From: Methanosarcina vacuolata Z-761
GTDB lineage: Archaea > Halobacteriota > Methanosarcinia > Methanosarcinales > Methanosarcinaceae
Direction of reading: 5' to 3'
Assembly (NCBI RefSeq): GCF_000969905.1
Contig: NZ_CP009520.1
Coordinates: forward strand, 2,046,001-2,110,000
DNA: 64,000 nt
Part shown: positions 16,976-25,591 of the stretch, piece after piece
How positions within the stretch are numbered: position 1 is the stretch's first letter
Layout: each line of letters opens with the position of its first letter
Notes under the pieces: generated by a model
Told to the model about the DNA's origin: nothing
Database searches by the model: none
The model's input: only the letters and a program-made list of their open reading frames with translations
Made by a program: the position numbers and the translations under genes

Positions 16976-18436
16976 TTAATGAAGATTCCCATCCTCATTA
17001 AGAATCTTCAGGAGCTCAATGATCGAATACGAAGCTCGGGTAATTCCCATGCTGCGCTTGTCAGTATCGGTACCAGCTACATAGAGGTTCTGAACCGGGG
17101 TTCGAATATTTGCGAACTTTCCATTAATTGCGACTGCAGCCTTTTCTGGAATCATTGTTTGTTCGTGTTGCATATCGATATATTTCTCGATTTCTGGATG
17201 GGCACGGAAAATTGTATCATAGGCTTTTTTAATCTCCTGCTCTTCACTTTTATTTTCGTCGATTACGAAGGAAAAGCCTATAAGCTGCTTATCCTTTGGG
17301 GCTAGCGAAGGATCATAGTTACTTATAGGAGTTGCCCAGTAGGCGAAATCCTTGAACCAGATCTCTGAGCCTGTATAATTAAAATTGGGAAACTCTTTTT
17401 CCAGTCCAAGCCAGATGGTCAGGCTTTTACTGTGGACAATTTCCTTGAGGTCTTTAACATACTCTGTGGGAAGATCCTTTATCATCATGGGAATCTCGGT
17501 TGCAAAACCTGTGTAGATGACAAGGCCAGACAAATAAATTTCATCGGCTTCCACGCCTGAAACCTTTCCGTCCTGTACAAGAATGGCTTTAACCTCACAT
17601 TCTGTTTTGATCTCAACAGTTTCGGGAAGGGAATAAATGATGGCGTTGAGAATGGCTTTTAACCCCTTTCTGGGATAGCCCTGAGAGTTGTTTACGTCAT
17701 TTGTTGCAAGCCTTTCCAGGGATGTAAACGGCTGAGTAACCTTGGTCATTCTTGCATGAAGAGAAGCATGGAGATGATACGGAAGGATGGAGGCAAGGAT
17801 AGATTCTGTGGACTGGGATTTTTTCGATTCCAGTTTCCCTATCATGGCATCAAATTGTTCCTGGGTAATGCTGTCTCTGACAAAATTGCTGCCATACAGG
17901 ATACGTTTAGCTGAGGTCTCTTTCATAGATTTCCCAGAAAGGGAAATTGACATTGTGTCCACAAAATCATAGGTATCCTTTGAAAGGCTCTTTGGCAGAA
18001 AATCATAAACTGCTCGGTCTGAGAGGTCTATGCCAAATGAGGAAAGGGTAAAGGCTTTGGTGAGAGTCTGAGAGAGTATAAGCCTGTCTTTTCTCGGAAG
18101 TATGTCAAAAGTCACGAAATCTTTCAGGTTTGAAGGAACTTTGACAAAAGCATTTTCAGTCCGAATGTAGTAATGCCCATAGTCCTCAAATACAGGCAAA
18201 AAATCAAAGTAATTATCCATTAACCTCTTCAGAGGTCCTTTACTCAAGTGGGTGATCGCGTGTACCCCTGTATCTACCTGATAGCCATCTACCATGTAGC
18301 TATTGCAATTTCCTCCAATATGCTGATTTTTCTCAAGAACAAGGACTTTTTTCCCGTGTTTGGAAAGCGTTAGAGCTGCTAAAAGCCCGCTTATGCCTGC
18401 CCCGACAACAACTGCGTCATACTTTTTCATTTCCAA
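16976..18436 (-). CDS. CrtI/phytoene-desaturase-like FAD oxidoreductase
   Basis: 486 residues. The N-terminus has the dinucleotide-binding signature YDAVVVGAGISGLLAALTLSK and the conserved end of the fold, KVLVLEKNQHIGGNCNS. The C-terminus has the second FAD contact VQNLYVAGTDTDKRSMGITRA. This is the amine-oxidase/CrtI superfamily, which saturates or desaturates isoprenoids and also includes bacterial FAD proteins of unknown role. In methanogens a role in isoprenoid lipid or carotenoid-like metabolism is possible, but no terpenoid gene lies beside it. The start is the ATG at 18434-18436. It is convergent with trm56 across a T-rich 120-base gap that probably holds both terminators. Confidence 0.8.
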   Translation of the reverse strand: MEMKKYDAVVVGAGISGLLAALTLSKHGKKVLVLEKNQHIGGNCNSYMVDGYQVDTGVHAITHLSKGPLKRLMDNYFDFLPVFEDYGHYYIRTENAFVKVPSNLKDFVTFDILPRKDRLILSQTLTKAFTLSSFGIDLSDRAVYDFLPKSLSKDTYDFVDTMSISLSGKSMKETSAKRILYGSNFVRDSITQEQFDAMIGKLESKKSQSTESILASILPYHLHASLHARMTKVTQPFTSLERLATNDVNNSQGYPRKGLKAILNAIIYSLPETVEIKTECEVKAILVQDGKVSGVEADEIYLSGLVIYTGFATEIPMMIKDLPTEYVKDLKEIVHSKSLTIWLGLEKEFPNFNYTGSEIWFKDFAYWATPISNYDPSLAPKDKQLIGFSFVIDENKSEEQEIKKAYDTIFRAHPEIEKYIDMQHEQTMIPEKAAVAINGKFANIRTPVQNLYVAGTDTDKRSMGITRASYSIIELLKILNEDGNLH

Positions 18437-19007
18437 AACGACCTCTCTTTTTACGACCTATATTTTTTCCGTGAGGCAAGTTTCTAGCCAGTGTAACTGT
18501 TTTAATTGTTACGACTCAAAACTTGATCATAATTTTAGACTCTCTCCTTTGAATTTTAACTTTGTGGAGCTCTTTAATTAACAAAAATTTGTACAGGGGC
18601 ACAGATATATCTCTAAATAAATCTCTGATAACCAGATAATATTTTTATTTATTATTACTATTTGTGAGAAAAGTATTAAATATAAGTTATAGATTGGGTA
18701 AAATGTCTACAAACAGACCAGTTCCTCCTGCGGTATTCAGCTTAGCCCTCATATATTCCATTAAATACTCTCCAGGATCTCTTGTTATTATCATATTTTT
18801 ACTCTGAACCTATCCCAAAAGCTCATTTACTCTGAACTTGTCCCAAAAAGGCTCACATTCAATTATGCGGAATCAATTATATCCAGCATCAATATCCAGC
18901 ATCACAAAACCTGTGTTCTATCTTTCTATTATCTATCTTTCTATTATCTATCTTTCTGTTATTGAAAAGCCGCTTGTAGTTATTCTCAGTAGTTCTACCG
19001 AAGCTGT

Positions 19008-19115
19008 GCCAGGATCATTAGGGTCAGGGAGACTGTTGAGCCTCCGGTAACAGAAGAGGAAATTAAAATTATGTCTGAGGAAGGAGCTTTATACCTGAAA
19101 GTGCCTAAGTCCTGA
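19008..19115 (+). pseudogene. C-terminal fragment of an unidentified protein
   Basis: The frame reads ARIIRVRETVEPPVTEEEIK followed by IMSEEGALYLKVPKS and a TGA stop. The composition is protein-like, but no start and no upstream frame exist, so I take it as the relic of a gene end. Family unknown. Confidence 0.3.
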
Positions 19116-19390
19116 AGCTTCTCGAGTAGTTTAAGGAAACCGGAGGCATATTGCTTTTATAATGCACATTCCGAACAACTGCCAATTTGGGATAATCATT
19201 AATGGCTCTTCTCGGTTCTGTGCGAATATCCTCATGATGTCATCATAAAAATCAATGCGATTTTGGATTAAAATTATCTTAATCCATGGGGAATGACGAA
19301 GAGCCATAAAATGGACTTAAATAATAATAACATAAACATCAAAAAACGAAAGGCTAAAACATCATGTAAATTAAAAAAGGAACTAAACAA

Positions 19391-19543
19391 GCTGTCTCAA
19401 AACGATATTTGATTCTACAAATAGGATAATATGCTGTACTTTAAGGAAAATACATAACTGAATTTCAGAGTAACTTTCGATCTGAATTGAAAGTCAACAA
19501 TTCCAATTATCCAATTGTAGAAATGGGTCGATTTTTGAAACAA
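19391..19543. mobile_element. MITE-like element with ~40-bp terminal inverted repeats
   Basis: Left end gctgtctcaaaacgatattt and right end (reverse complement ttgtttcaaaaatcgaccca) align for about 40 bases including tctacaa and ggataat, at about 70% identity. No ORF lies inside. Single related ends appear near 20700-20730 and 40491-40502 (ttttgagacagc). Confidence 0.5.
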
Positions 19544-19692
19544 CATGAAAGAGAATTTCGATAAATCATAAGTGATATTGGGAAATATATAATTACCAAG
19601 ATAAAGTACTCGAAATTCTCCTCTTGTTTTTATCAAACTTGAATCATGACAGGGTTTTTAAAAGGTTTATTTTTGCATGTGTTCTTTTAATT

Positions 19693-20202
19693 TCATGCGC
19701 AATCTTGGTCGCAGATGACTATGCAGTCGGCAGAGAAGTCGTTTGCGAAATCGTCATCGTCACAGTTTTCACATTCAGAACAGTTTTCACATTCGGAACA
19801 GTTTTCACATTCAGAACAGTTTTCACATTCGGAACAGTTTTTACAGCACTCAGCACAGTTTTCACATTCGGAACAGTTTTTACAGCACTCAGCACAGTTT
19901 TCACATTCAGAACAGTTTTTACAGCACTCAGCACAGTTTTCACATTCGGAACAGTTTTTACAGCACTCACCATTGCAACTCTGGCCACAGACATCTGCAC
20001 ATTCGTCACAGCAGTTTCCTTCACACTCTGCGCTGTTACAGTTGCCATTGGATGAGATATATTGATAATTATAATCAGTAGAGTCAGCAGTGGATTTCGT
20101 AGCTGGACATGCCGAAGCTGCAGAAATTCCTAATATCAACAACATTAATACAACAGAAACAGATGCCGTAATTTTCCATATTGACTTTCTATTATGATTC
20201 AT
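19693..20202 (-). CDS. secreted cysteine-repeat protein
   Basis: 169 residues from the ATG at 20200-20202, which has an ideal aggagg 6 bases upstream. Residues ~1-35 are a signal peptide (SVVLMLLILGISAASA). After a variable section with Cys pairs (CEGNCCDECADVCGQSCNGE), four 13-residue repeats ECCKNCSECENCA run in tandem. Then come several six-residue ECENCS units and an acidic tail DDDDFANDF. About a third of the mature protein is Cys. Candidate roles are metal binding (soft or Fe-S-forming metals) or a disulfide-linked surface polymer; the CxxC spacing resembles metallothionein-like and small Fe-S binding repeats. No known family. The repeats are also repeated at DNA level, so copy number may vary. 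Confidence 0.8.
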   Translation of the reverse strand: MNHNRKSIWKITASVSVVLMLLILGISAASACPATKSTADSTDYNYQYISSNGNCNSAECEGNCCDECADVCGQSCNGECCKNCSECENCAECCKNCSECENCAECCKNCSECENCAECCKNCSECENCSECENCSECENCSECENCDDDDFANDFSADCIVICDQDCA

Positions 20203-20996
20203 TTTTTTCCTCCTTATTCCATTGTAAATAACCACAACAATAATAACTGGATAAATTAATATATAAACATACTTTCTTATTTATACTTTTATAAAACTCA
20301 AAAATGGAATTTAAAGCTTTATAACTCTTCATTTTAGTACATGAAAGAGTATAATGTTGTAGATTGTGCGTATCTATACTTTTTATTAGTTAAAAACAAA
20401 ATAGAGGTCTTTCTGGAGAGTCTTATCTCCTAAAAAGTTAATATAGTTCACCATATTCAAAAAAACCGGTAGGATACTATTTTTTTTACACATGCATGTG
20501 TTATTAAGACCACATACCCTTTTTAAAGCTATAATTGTCTTTTTTTAATTAAAAGGTGGCATAATAGCTGCAATATGTGTCTCTTTATTATATTGCCCGT
20601 TTATTTTACTTGGAGTCCGTGTAAAGCCAAGCCTTACTCACGCCATGTTGAAATAAATTTAAATATTTAGTTGTATGGTCAGATATTTTAACAGGTCACA
20701 TCAAAACAGTTTTGATTTCTACAATTGGGTGATTTTCTATCTCAATATTCCTCTCGTATACAGAATTCATTAATTTTCATTAATCAAAATATCTTATTTG
20801 CTATATTCTCGCTATAATTCCTCTTTCGTTACAGCTCTGATTTCCTCCTCTAGTGTTGAGTCAAGAAATGCAAAAATACACCTGCAAGAGAGGCAGGAAT
20901 TGCAGAGTCAATATGGACTTTAAAGGAACTGCTGACATCAGGTGTTTTAAAACATCAATCAAATACAAATTGGCCATAGGTACATTTATACGTACA
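20203..20996. other. AT-rich intergenic region with repeat R2
   Basis: The promoter of the cysteine-repeat gene probably lies near 20255-20270 (tatgtttatatatt on the minus strand). R2 copy 2 lies at 20868-20964. A MITE-end-like stretch occurs near 20700-20730. No gene is recognised. Confidence 0.45.
20868..20964. repeat. dispersed repeat R2, copy 2
   Basis: Direct copy of 3342-3437 with about 85% identity; see there. Confidence 0.7.
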
Positions 20997-21416
20997 TTAT
21001 TTATTTAATGATATAGTTGTAAGTTTTGAAAATTTGACTCCTTTCAAGGCTATTATGGATTCAGCAAGTTCTGCAATATCTTCACCTTTTCCATTGATAA
21101 AAATTAGCTCAAAACAATTTTCATGATCAAGGTAAACATGAACTGAAGATCTTATCAGGTGAGAATAATTGTGCTGAATATTTGTTAAAATATTTGAAAG
21201 CCCTTTTTTTGTGTTGTCATAGATAACCGCAATTGTTCCTATACGATCGCCTTTAACATCATTTATCCATTCATAATGGGAAATATAACTCTTGATAGCA
21301 TCTCTCATGCCTTCCGAGCGGGAAGAATAACCCCTTTTCTCAACAATCTCATCAAATTTACTCAGAAGGGTGTCTGGAAGAGAGACCCCTATCCTCATAA
21401 GTTCAGTTTCTATCAT
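20997..21416 (-). CDS. NikR-like nickel-responsive regulator
   Basis: 139 residues from the ATG at 21414-21416; a frame to 21449 adds 11 unfamiliar residues. The ribbon-helix-helix DNA-binding domain is [20 protein letters not shown] with [14 protein letters not shown]. The C-terminal ACT-like metal domain follows from ~residue 57. Aligning to the Ni site of E. coli NikR, His82, His93 and Cys101 correspond to three of the four ligands, but the position of the second HxH histidine is Tyr95 ([11 protein letters not shown]). NikR represses nickel uptake genes when Ni is abundant; no nickel transporter lies in this window. The altered site may change metal preference. Confidence 0.85.
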   Translation of the reverse strand: MIETELMRIGVSLPDTLLSKFDEIVEKRGYSSRSEGMRDAIKSYISHYEWINDVKGDRIGTIAVIYDNTKKGLSNILTNIQHNYSHLIRSSVHVYLDHENCFELIFINGKGEDIAELAESIIALKGVKFSKLTTISLNK

Positions 21417-21544
21417 ATCACCCACCAGACAGTTTAACTTTAATCGCAAATATTACAGTATTTATTGTATGTATTACCATATATGCTTTTTTCACATATA
21501 TATTAATATAAAATAGTTATATTAATTAAAAAATTATGGTTGAA

Positions 21545-21682
21545 GAACGCTTTAGTAATGGGATAAAACAGGAAAAGGACACTTTAGTAATAGAAAACAG
21601 CAGAAAAAAGACACTTTAGTAATAGAAAACAGCAGGAAAACGCTTTAGTGGAAAACGCTTTAGTAATAGAAAACAAGCATAA
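21545..21682. repeat. degenerate tandem repeat
   Basis: Five to six irregular copies built from acgctttagtaat / cactttagtaat and gaaaacagcagga. Unit length varies, indicating internal duplication and decay. Confidence 0.7.
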
Positions 21683-21900
21683 ACTAGCATAGCCATTTTT
21701 GTATAACAAAGTGATCTTTTTGTAAAGCAAATTGACACAAAAGTACCGATATCTATTTTGGGAGTTAGAAAAGTTGGGACTAAACAAAATTATTTACTTT
21801 GATCACACTAATATGGCATTCAATCTTCAATTACAAAAATTTGGTTTTCATTCATTAAAAGCCTCTTAAAAATGTTGGTGAACAAAATAACTTATTTAGG

Positions 21901-22011
21901 ACTTACGCAGTTGAAATGAAAAATCAACAGCATCAGACCGCCAACTGTTTAAAACGTGACTTTAATTCACAGTCTTTGCTGTAATTGATTTTGTTCCTCA
22001 AGTGCGTAAGT
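21901..22011. mobile_element. 111-bp MITE-like element
   Basis: The terminal sequence acttacgcagttga (21901-21914) matches the inverted end tcaagtgcgtaagt (21998-22011) with one mismatch in 14. No ORF lies inside. The same end motif (tcaagtgcgtaa) occurs alone near 5912-5923. Flanks share cttatt, but the exact target duplication is unclear. Confidence 0.55.
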
Positions 22012-22089
22012 CTTATTATTCTCCAAATAACACGCATCCACATTTTTTCAATTTTTTCATTTTCACTCATATTTATAATTTTCAAAACT

Positions 22090-23694
22090 TCAAATTCCCA
22101 GGACTCGATGGTCATATACCTTCTTTCCTGCTACCCAGGTTTCAGAAACAACAGGAGGGTTTTTAGGATCAAGATTACCTTCAAGGACTACAAGATCCGC
22201 AACCATACCTTTTTTCAACATACCACGCTCTTTTTCCTGTCCACCGGCGTAAGTGCCCCCTGCGGTATACATCCAGAGCCACTGCTCAAAAGGAAGCACT
22301 TGATCCGGAAAGATGACATTGCCTGCTCCATCGCTCATAGTTGATCCCATCACAGAACCCTCAATCGGGTCGCGAGCATCCATAAATCCTCCGGGGTTGT
22401 CACTACCTGAGGCCACAGTCACTCCTCCCTTCACAAGATCACCATAGGCATACCACTTTCCATCATCTAACACAACCTGTTTTGTATTTTGCGCCCTGGA
22501 CAGAAATTGAGGTTGGATACACGCACATCCGCCCATGGCGGCAAGGCGTTTGATCTGAGATGTACTTATGAGGGTTACATGTTCAAGGCGTGGGCGCATT
22601 TCAAATCCAGCCGGTGCTCGAGTAACAGCATTTTCAAATGCCGTAAGCACCGCATCAGTTGTTGCATTCCCAAAAGAATGGACACATACTCGGAATCCCT
22701 TTTCTGTCGCTGCAAAGAGCATTTCCTCAAAGTCATCCCGGTAGTTACCGCTGTTTATAGTCTGCCCTCCGATTTTAAGAGAAAAGGCTACTGTTTCTGC
22801 GGTTGCACCGTCAGCGAATAATTTGACAGGACCTACACGCAGCTTTTCATCACCCACTCCGGTGACCGGTCCATGAAGCCTATAACCCAGCTGATTGTCC
22901 AGAACGGTCTCTCCATGTGGCATCATAAGTACCGATACCGGAAGCCGTTCTTCATCGTGAAGCTTTTGATATGCCGCCTCAGCAGCCGGTGTGACGCCGG
23001 GGTCGTGGACCGCAGTGATACCGAATTTGAGAAGCTCTTTAGCACGCGCCTCTATGAGGTTCGCAAGTGTTTCCGTGTCCGCTTCCATTACCAGTCGGAA
23101 CACCGGAACCTGTGCATATTCCACAAGCACGCCTGTTGGCATTCCGTTACTTTCCCGGAGAATAATTCCGCAACGAGGCTCCGGAGTTGAGCGGGTGATG
23201 CCCACAAGTTCCAGCGCCTGGCTGTTTACTACACTCTGATGGAAGGTAGCCTGGATAAGAAGAACCGGCCTGTCGGAAATAATCTCATCCAGATCGTTTT
23301 TCGTCAGGTCGAACCCGCCAATCTTGGCATCGAACCAACCGAAGCCGACAATCCATCCTTTTCCCGGTTTTTTTCGGGCATGCAGTTGAATTTCCTCCAT
23401 TACGGATTCCTTTTCAGTCAAGCCTATCAGGTTCGCCCAGGTAGGAAAAAAACAACCGAATGAAGATAGGTGGTTATGTGAATCAATGAAAGCAGGAAGT
23501 AGAACCCGACCTTTCAGGTCATGAATTTCCGCATCAGGATAAGCTTTAAGGAGACTCCTATCACCAACGTCTACAATATGACTTTCCTTGATAACTACGG
23601 TTTCCACGTATTTTTGCTCGGAGTCCATAGTAAGTATCTGCCCACCCGTGAATGCAATCATCGAATCGTTCTTTGCGTCAATATTATTTTTCAT
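22090..23694 (-). CDS. amidohydrolase family protein (YtcJ-like)
   Basis: 534 residues of the amidohydrolase-3 group. Metal-binding HxH is seen in FIDSHNHLSSFG. Later conserved elements are AVHDPGVT, LFADGATAETVAF, VCVHSFGNATTD, RLEHVTLIS and VASGSDNPGGFMDARDP with the catalytic Asp. The C-terminal composite beta domain ends in MVADLVVLEGNL. These enzymes hydrolyse amide or related C-N bonds, and the substrate cannot be told from sequence. The gene lies 64 bases downstream of a methyltransferase on the same strand, probably one operon, divergent from a TetR regulator. There is no signal peptide. Confidence 0.88.
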   Translation of the reverse strand: MKNNIDAKNDSMIAFTGGQILTMDSEQKYVETVVIKESHIVDVGDRSLLKAYPDAEIHDLKGRVLLPAFIDSHNHLSSFGCFFPTWANLIGLTEKESVMEEIQLHARKKPGKGWIVGFGWFDAKIGGFDLTKNDLDEIISDRPVLLIQATFHQSVVNSQALELVGITRSTPEPRCGIILRESNGMPTGVLVEYAQVPVFRLVMEADTETLANLIEARAKELLKFGITAVHDPGVTPAAEAAYQKLHDEERLPVSVLMMPHGETVLDNQLGYRLHGPVTGVGDEKLRVGPVKLFADGATAETVAFSLKIGGQTINSGNYRDDFEEMLFAATEKGFRVCVHSFGNATTDAVLTAFENAVTRAPAGFEMRPRLEHVTLISTSQIKRLAAMGGCACIQPQFLSRAQNTKQVVLDDGKWYAYGDLVKGGVTVASGSDNPGGFMDARDPIEGSVMGSTMSDGAGNVIFPDQVLPFEQWLWMYTAGGTYAGGQEKERGMLKKGMVADLVVLEGNLDPKNPPVVSETWVAGKKVYDHRVLGI

Positions 23695-23758
23695 AATAAA
23701 GCTCCGAAAAGTCTCATTTTCTACTGTCTACGATTGTTTGGCAGTAGCTGATAAGATT

Positions 23759-24694
23759 TTATTCCACTATTGCATAGGCGAAGTGTGACAGGTAACATAC
23801 TGGTCGTTTTTCATTAATTCCCTGAAAATAGATCTTTTTATAATCCTCAGTGGTCACATTGCAAACTTGAGAAAAACCGCTCTGAACAATGAATGTTTCT
23901 AACATCCCGTCCTTGACGCCGAACTTATAAGGTTCCCCCTGTTGTGCCATGCCTTTTTTAGCATCCATTATTGCAATCTGGTCGCATGCCGTACACTGCA
24001 CGCCGCATATTCCATTTGTTCTATCAATACTGGACTCATAGACATAATCGAAGATAATGGCACTCCCGACGCCCGAATTCTTTGCAATAAAGCACAACAT
24101 CTCATCCACGGTTTTTGGCGGAAGGTAGTAGATGAGTCCTTCCATGATAAAGACGGTCTTCTGCGACCTTTCATATCCATGTTCTAACAGCCGATGACTG
24201 AAATCTTCGCTCTCAAAATCAACCGAAACATACTCGACGTGATCCGGGAGTGAGCCGAAGATATCTTTGATTTTTTCGATTTTCATGCTTTGAGTTTCAG
24301 GGTGGTCAACCTCAAAAATTCTAATCTTACCCCCGAGTCCTTCGATTCTGTATGCCCGGGTATCGTACCCTGCACCCAGAATGACAAGCTGTTCAAGCCC
24401 TTCATCAATAAACTTTTTTACGAAATCATCAAAATATCTGACTCTTGCTGAAAGTGAGTTGTGTATTCCGGGGAATGGGGTTTTAGAGGAATCACGAGCT
24501 GCCATTTCCAAAAACGTCAAATATTGCTGACTAAGAAAGCGGACGGCGAATGGGTCATAACAGATGCGTTCGCCCTCTGGCTTGAGCGATTCAAGGGCTC
24601 TGACGAATGCTACATTCTCAGCTGTAATACTTGATCCTTTTCTCTTTCCGCTAGCCTCAAGAATTCTGTTTTCGGTATTTTCCGGTTTTTCCAT
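23759..24694 (-). CDS. SAM-dependent methyltransferase (leucine carboxyl methyltransferase-like)
   Basis: 311 residues of the LCMT/TIGR00027 group. Residues ~20-30 show the ENVAFVRALES start typical of the group. SAM-binding motif I is QLVILGAGYDTRAYRI, with FEVDHPETQ as motif II and FIMEGLIYYLPPKTVDEML downstream. Relatives methylate carboxyl groups of small molecules or polyketide-like compounds; the substrate here is unknown. It is first in an apparent two-gene operon with the amidohydrolase and divergent from the TetR gene, with a strong palindrome in the shared promoter. Together they suggest a regulated small-molecule response or modification pathway. Confidence 0.87.
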   Translation of the reverse strand: MEKPENTENRILEASGKRKGSSITAENVAFVRALESLKPEGERICYDPFAVRFLSQQYLTFLEMAARDSSKTPFPGIHNSLSARVRYFDDFVKKFIDEGLEQLVILGAGYDTRAYRIEGLGGKIRIFEVDHPETQSMKIEKIKDIFGSLPDHVEYVSVDFESEDFSHRLLEHGYERSQKTVFIMEGLIYYLPPKTVDEMLCFIAKNSGVGSAIIFDYVYESSIDRTNGICGVQCTACDQIAIMDAKKGMAQQGEPYKFGVKDGMLETFIVQSGFSQVCNVTTEDYKKIYFQGINEKRPVCYLSHFAYAIVE

Positions 24695-24826
24695 GAAAAT
24701 CCAGCCTCTTACATATGTTTATGCTTTTCTTGATCCTAATCTTGGTTATCCCGATTTTATCCAGGTTTTAATCTTTTCCTTCATGGCTGACAAGGATTTA
24801 CAATACCAATAATACGTTATAGTAAT

Positions 24827-24850
24827 TAAAGTTACTTATTAGTAACTTTA
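24827..24850. promoter_or_regulatory. 24-bp palindrome, probable TetR operator
   Basis: A perfect inverted repeat taaagttac-ttatta-gtaacttta lies midway between the divergent methyltransferase and TetR genes. A further related half-site (gtaagtta) follows at about 24862. Its size and symmetry suit a TetR-dimer operator that could control both directions. Confidence 0.7.
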
Positions 24851-24906
24851 GTGTTTTATTGGTAAGTTATATATAAATTGACACCAAAACATGAAAGGGT
24901 GATTGT

Positions 24907-25563
24907 TTGTCAAAGATGCTTCCGGAGTACAGAGAAGAAGCAAAAAAAAGAATTGTTGAAGCAGGGCTGGAGGTAATGTATGAGAAAGGATACTGTAACA
25001 CTACAATGGAAGATATCGCTCGCCGCCTTGATGTCAGCAAACCAGCCCTCTATCGATACTTTAAAAATAAGGATGAATTAATCATAGAAAGTGCAAATTA
25101 TCTGCAGGCACAATACCGTGATATAAAAACAGGCTGTAATTCTGACATCTGCCCGGTTGATGCGTGGATAGGAATCTTCGATCAGATAATGTCACCTGAT
25201 ATTAAAATACATGCATTATATTTTGAAATTCTGGGAATGACAGTACACAAACCTGAGGTCCAGAAAAGATCAATCGAAGGCATGAAGCATGGTCTTGACC
25301 AGCCAACTCATGAAATTGAAGAACAGCAGCAGAAAGGCCTTATTCCATCCGAAACCGATCCGCGTACCCTTGCAATCGCTCTTGTATCATTGTTTAATGG
25401 AATGCGGGTTCTGATCCTTCTTGGCGTTGATTGGAAAGAAGTCCGCTCTCGATGGATCGAAACACTACAAAATTTATTTGGAATTATAAAAAAAGGAAAG
25501 CAGGCAGAGTGCCCCAGGGATTGTAAAAGATTTGAAGCTTGCAACATTGCACCAAAAGCATGA
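24907..25563 (+). CDS. TetR/AcrR-family transcriptional regulator
   Basis: 218 residues. The N-terminal helix-turn-helix domain has the standard pattern: KRIVEAGLEVMYEKGYCNTT, then MEDIARRLDVSKPALYRYFKNKDEL. The C-terminal half is the ligand- and dimerisation domain and ends with a cysteine-bearing tail (CPRDCKRFEACN) that might bind metal. Start: TTG at 24907 with gggtgat just upstream; an ATG at 24916 is possible. Bacterial-type TetR regulators are uncommon in archaea and point to transfer. The gene is divergent from the methyltransferase-amidohydrolase pair and probably represses itself and them through the palindrome at 24827-24850. Confidence 0.9.
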   Translation: MSKMLPEYREEAKKRIVEAGLEVMYEKGYCNTTMEDIARRLDVSKPALYRYFKNKDELIIESANYLQAQYRDIKTGCNSDICPVDAWIGIFDQIMSPDIKIHALYFEILGMTVHKPEVQKRSIEGMKHGLDQPTHEIEEQQQKGLIPSETDPRTLAIALVSLFNGMRVLILLGVDWKEVRSRWIETLQNLFGIIKKGKQAECPRDCKRFEACNIAPKA

Positions 25564-25591
25564 ATGTAATCTTCTCAGGAAAAGTTCCTAC

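Larger units (their letters stand above)
18437..19692. other. long gene-poor region with remnants
   Basis: Contains direct duplications (tttactctgaac...tcccaaaa near 18797-18850; a tatctttctatta triplet near 18915-18960), the coding-like remnant at 19008-19115 and a MITE-like element at 19391-19543. ORFs at 18838-19050 and 19415-19636 lack any family feature. The region looks like decayed DNA. Confidence 0.45.
21417..22089. other. intergenic region with degenerate tandem repeats and a small element
   Basis: Decayed repeats of cactttagtaatagaaaac occupy about 21545-21680. A 111-bp inverted-repeat element lies at 21901-22011. The remainder is AT-rich; the ORFs here have no family features. Confidence 0.5.

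Noticed and set aside
19715-20081. Plus-strand proteins in the cysteine-repeat region
   Set aside because: Four overlapping frames are open only because the DNA is a repeat. The minus-strand frame has a signal peptide and ideal ribosome-binding site and is the real gene.
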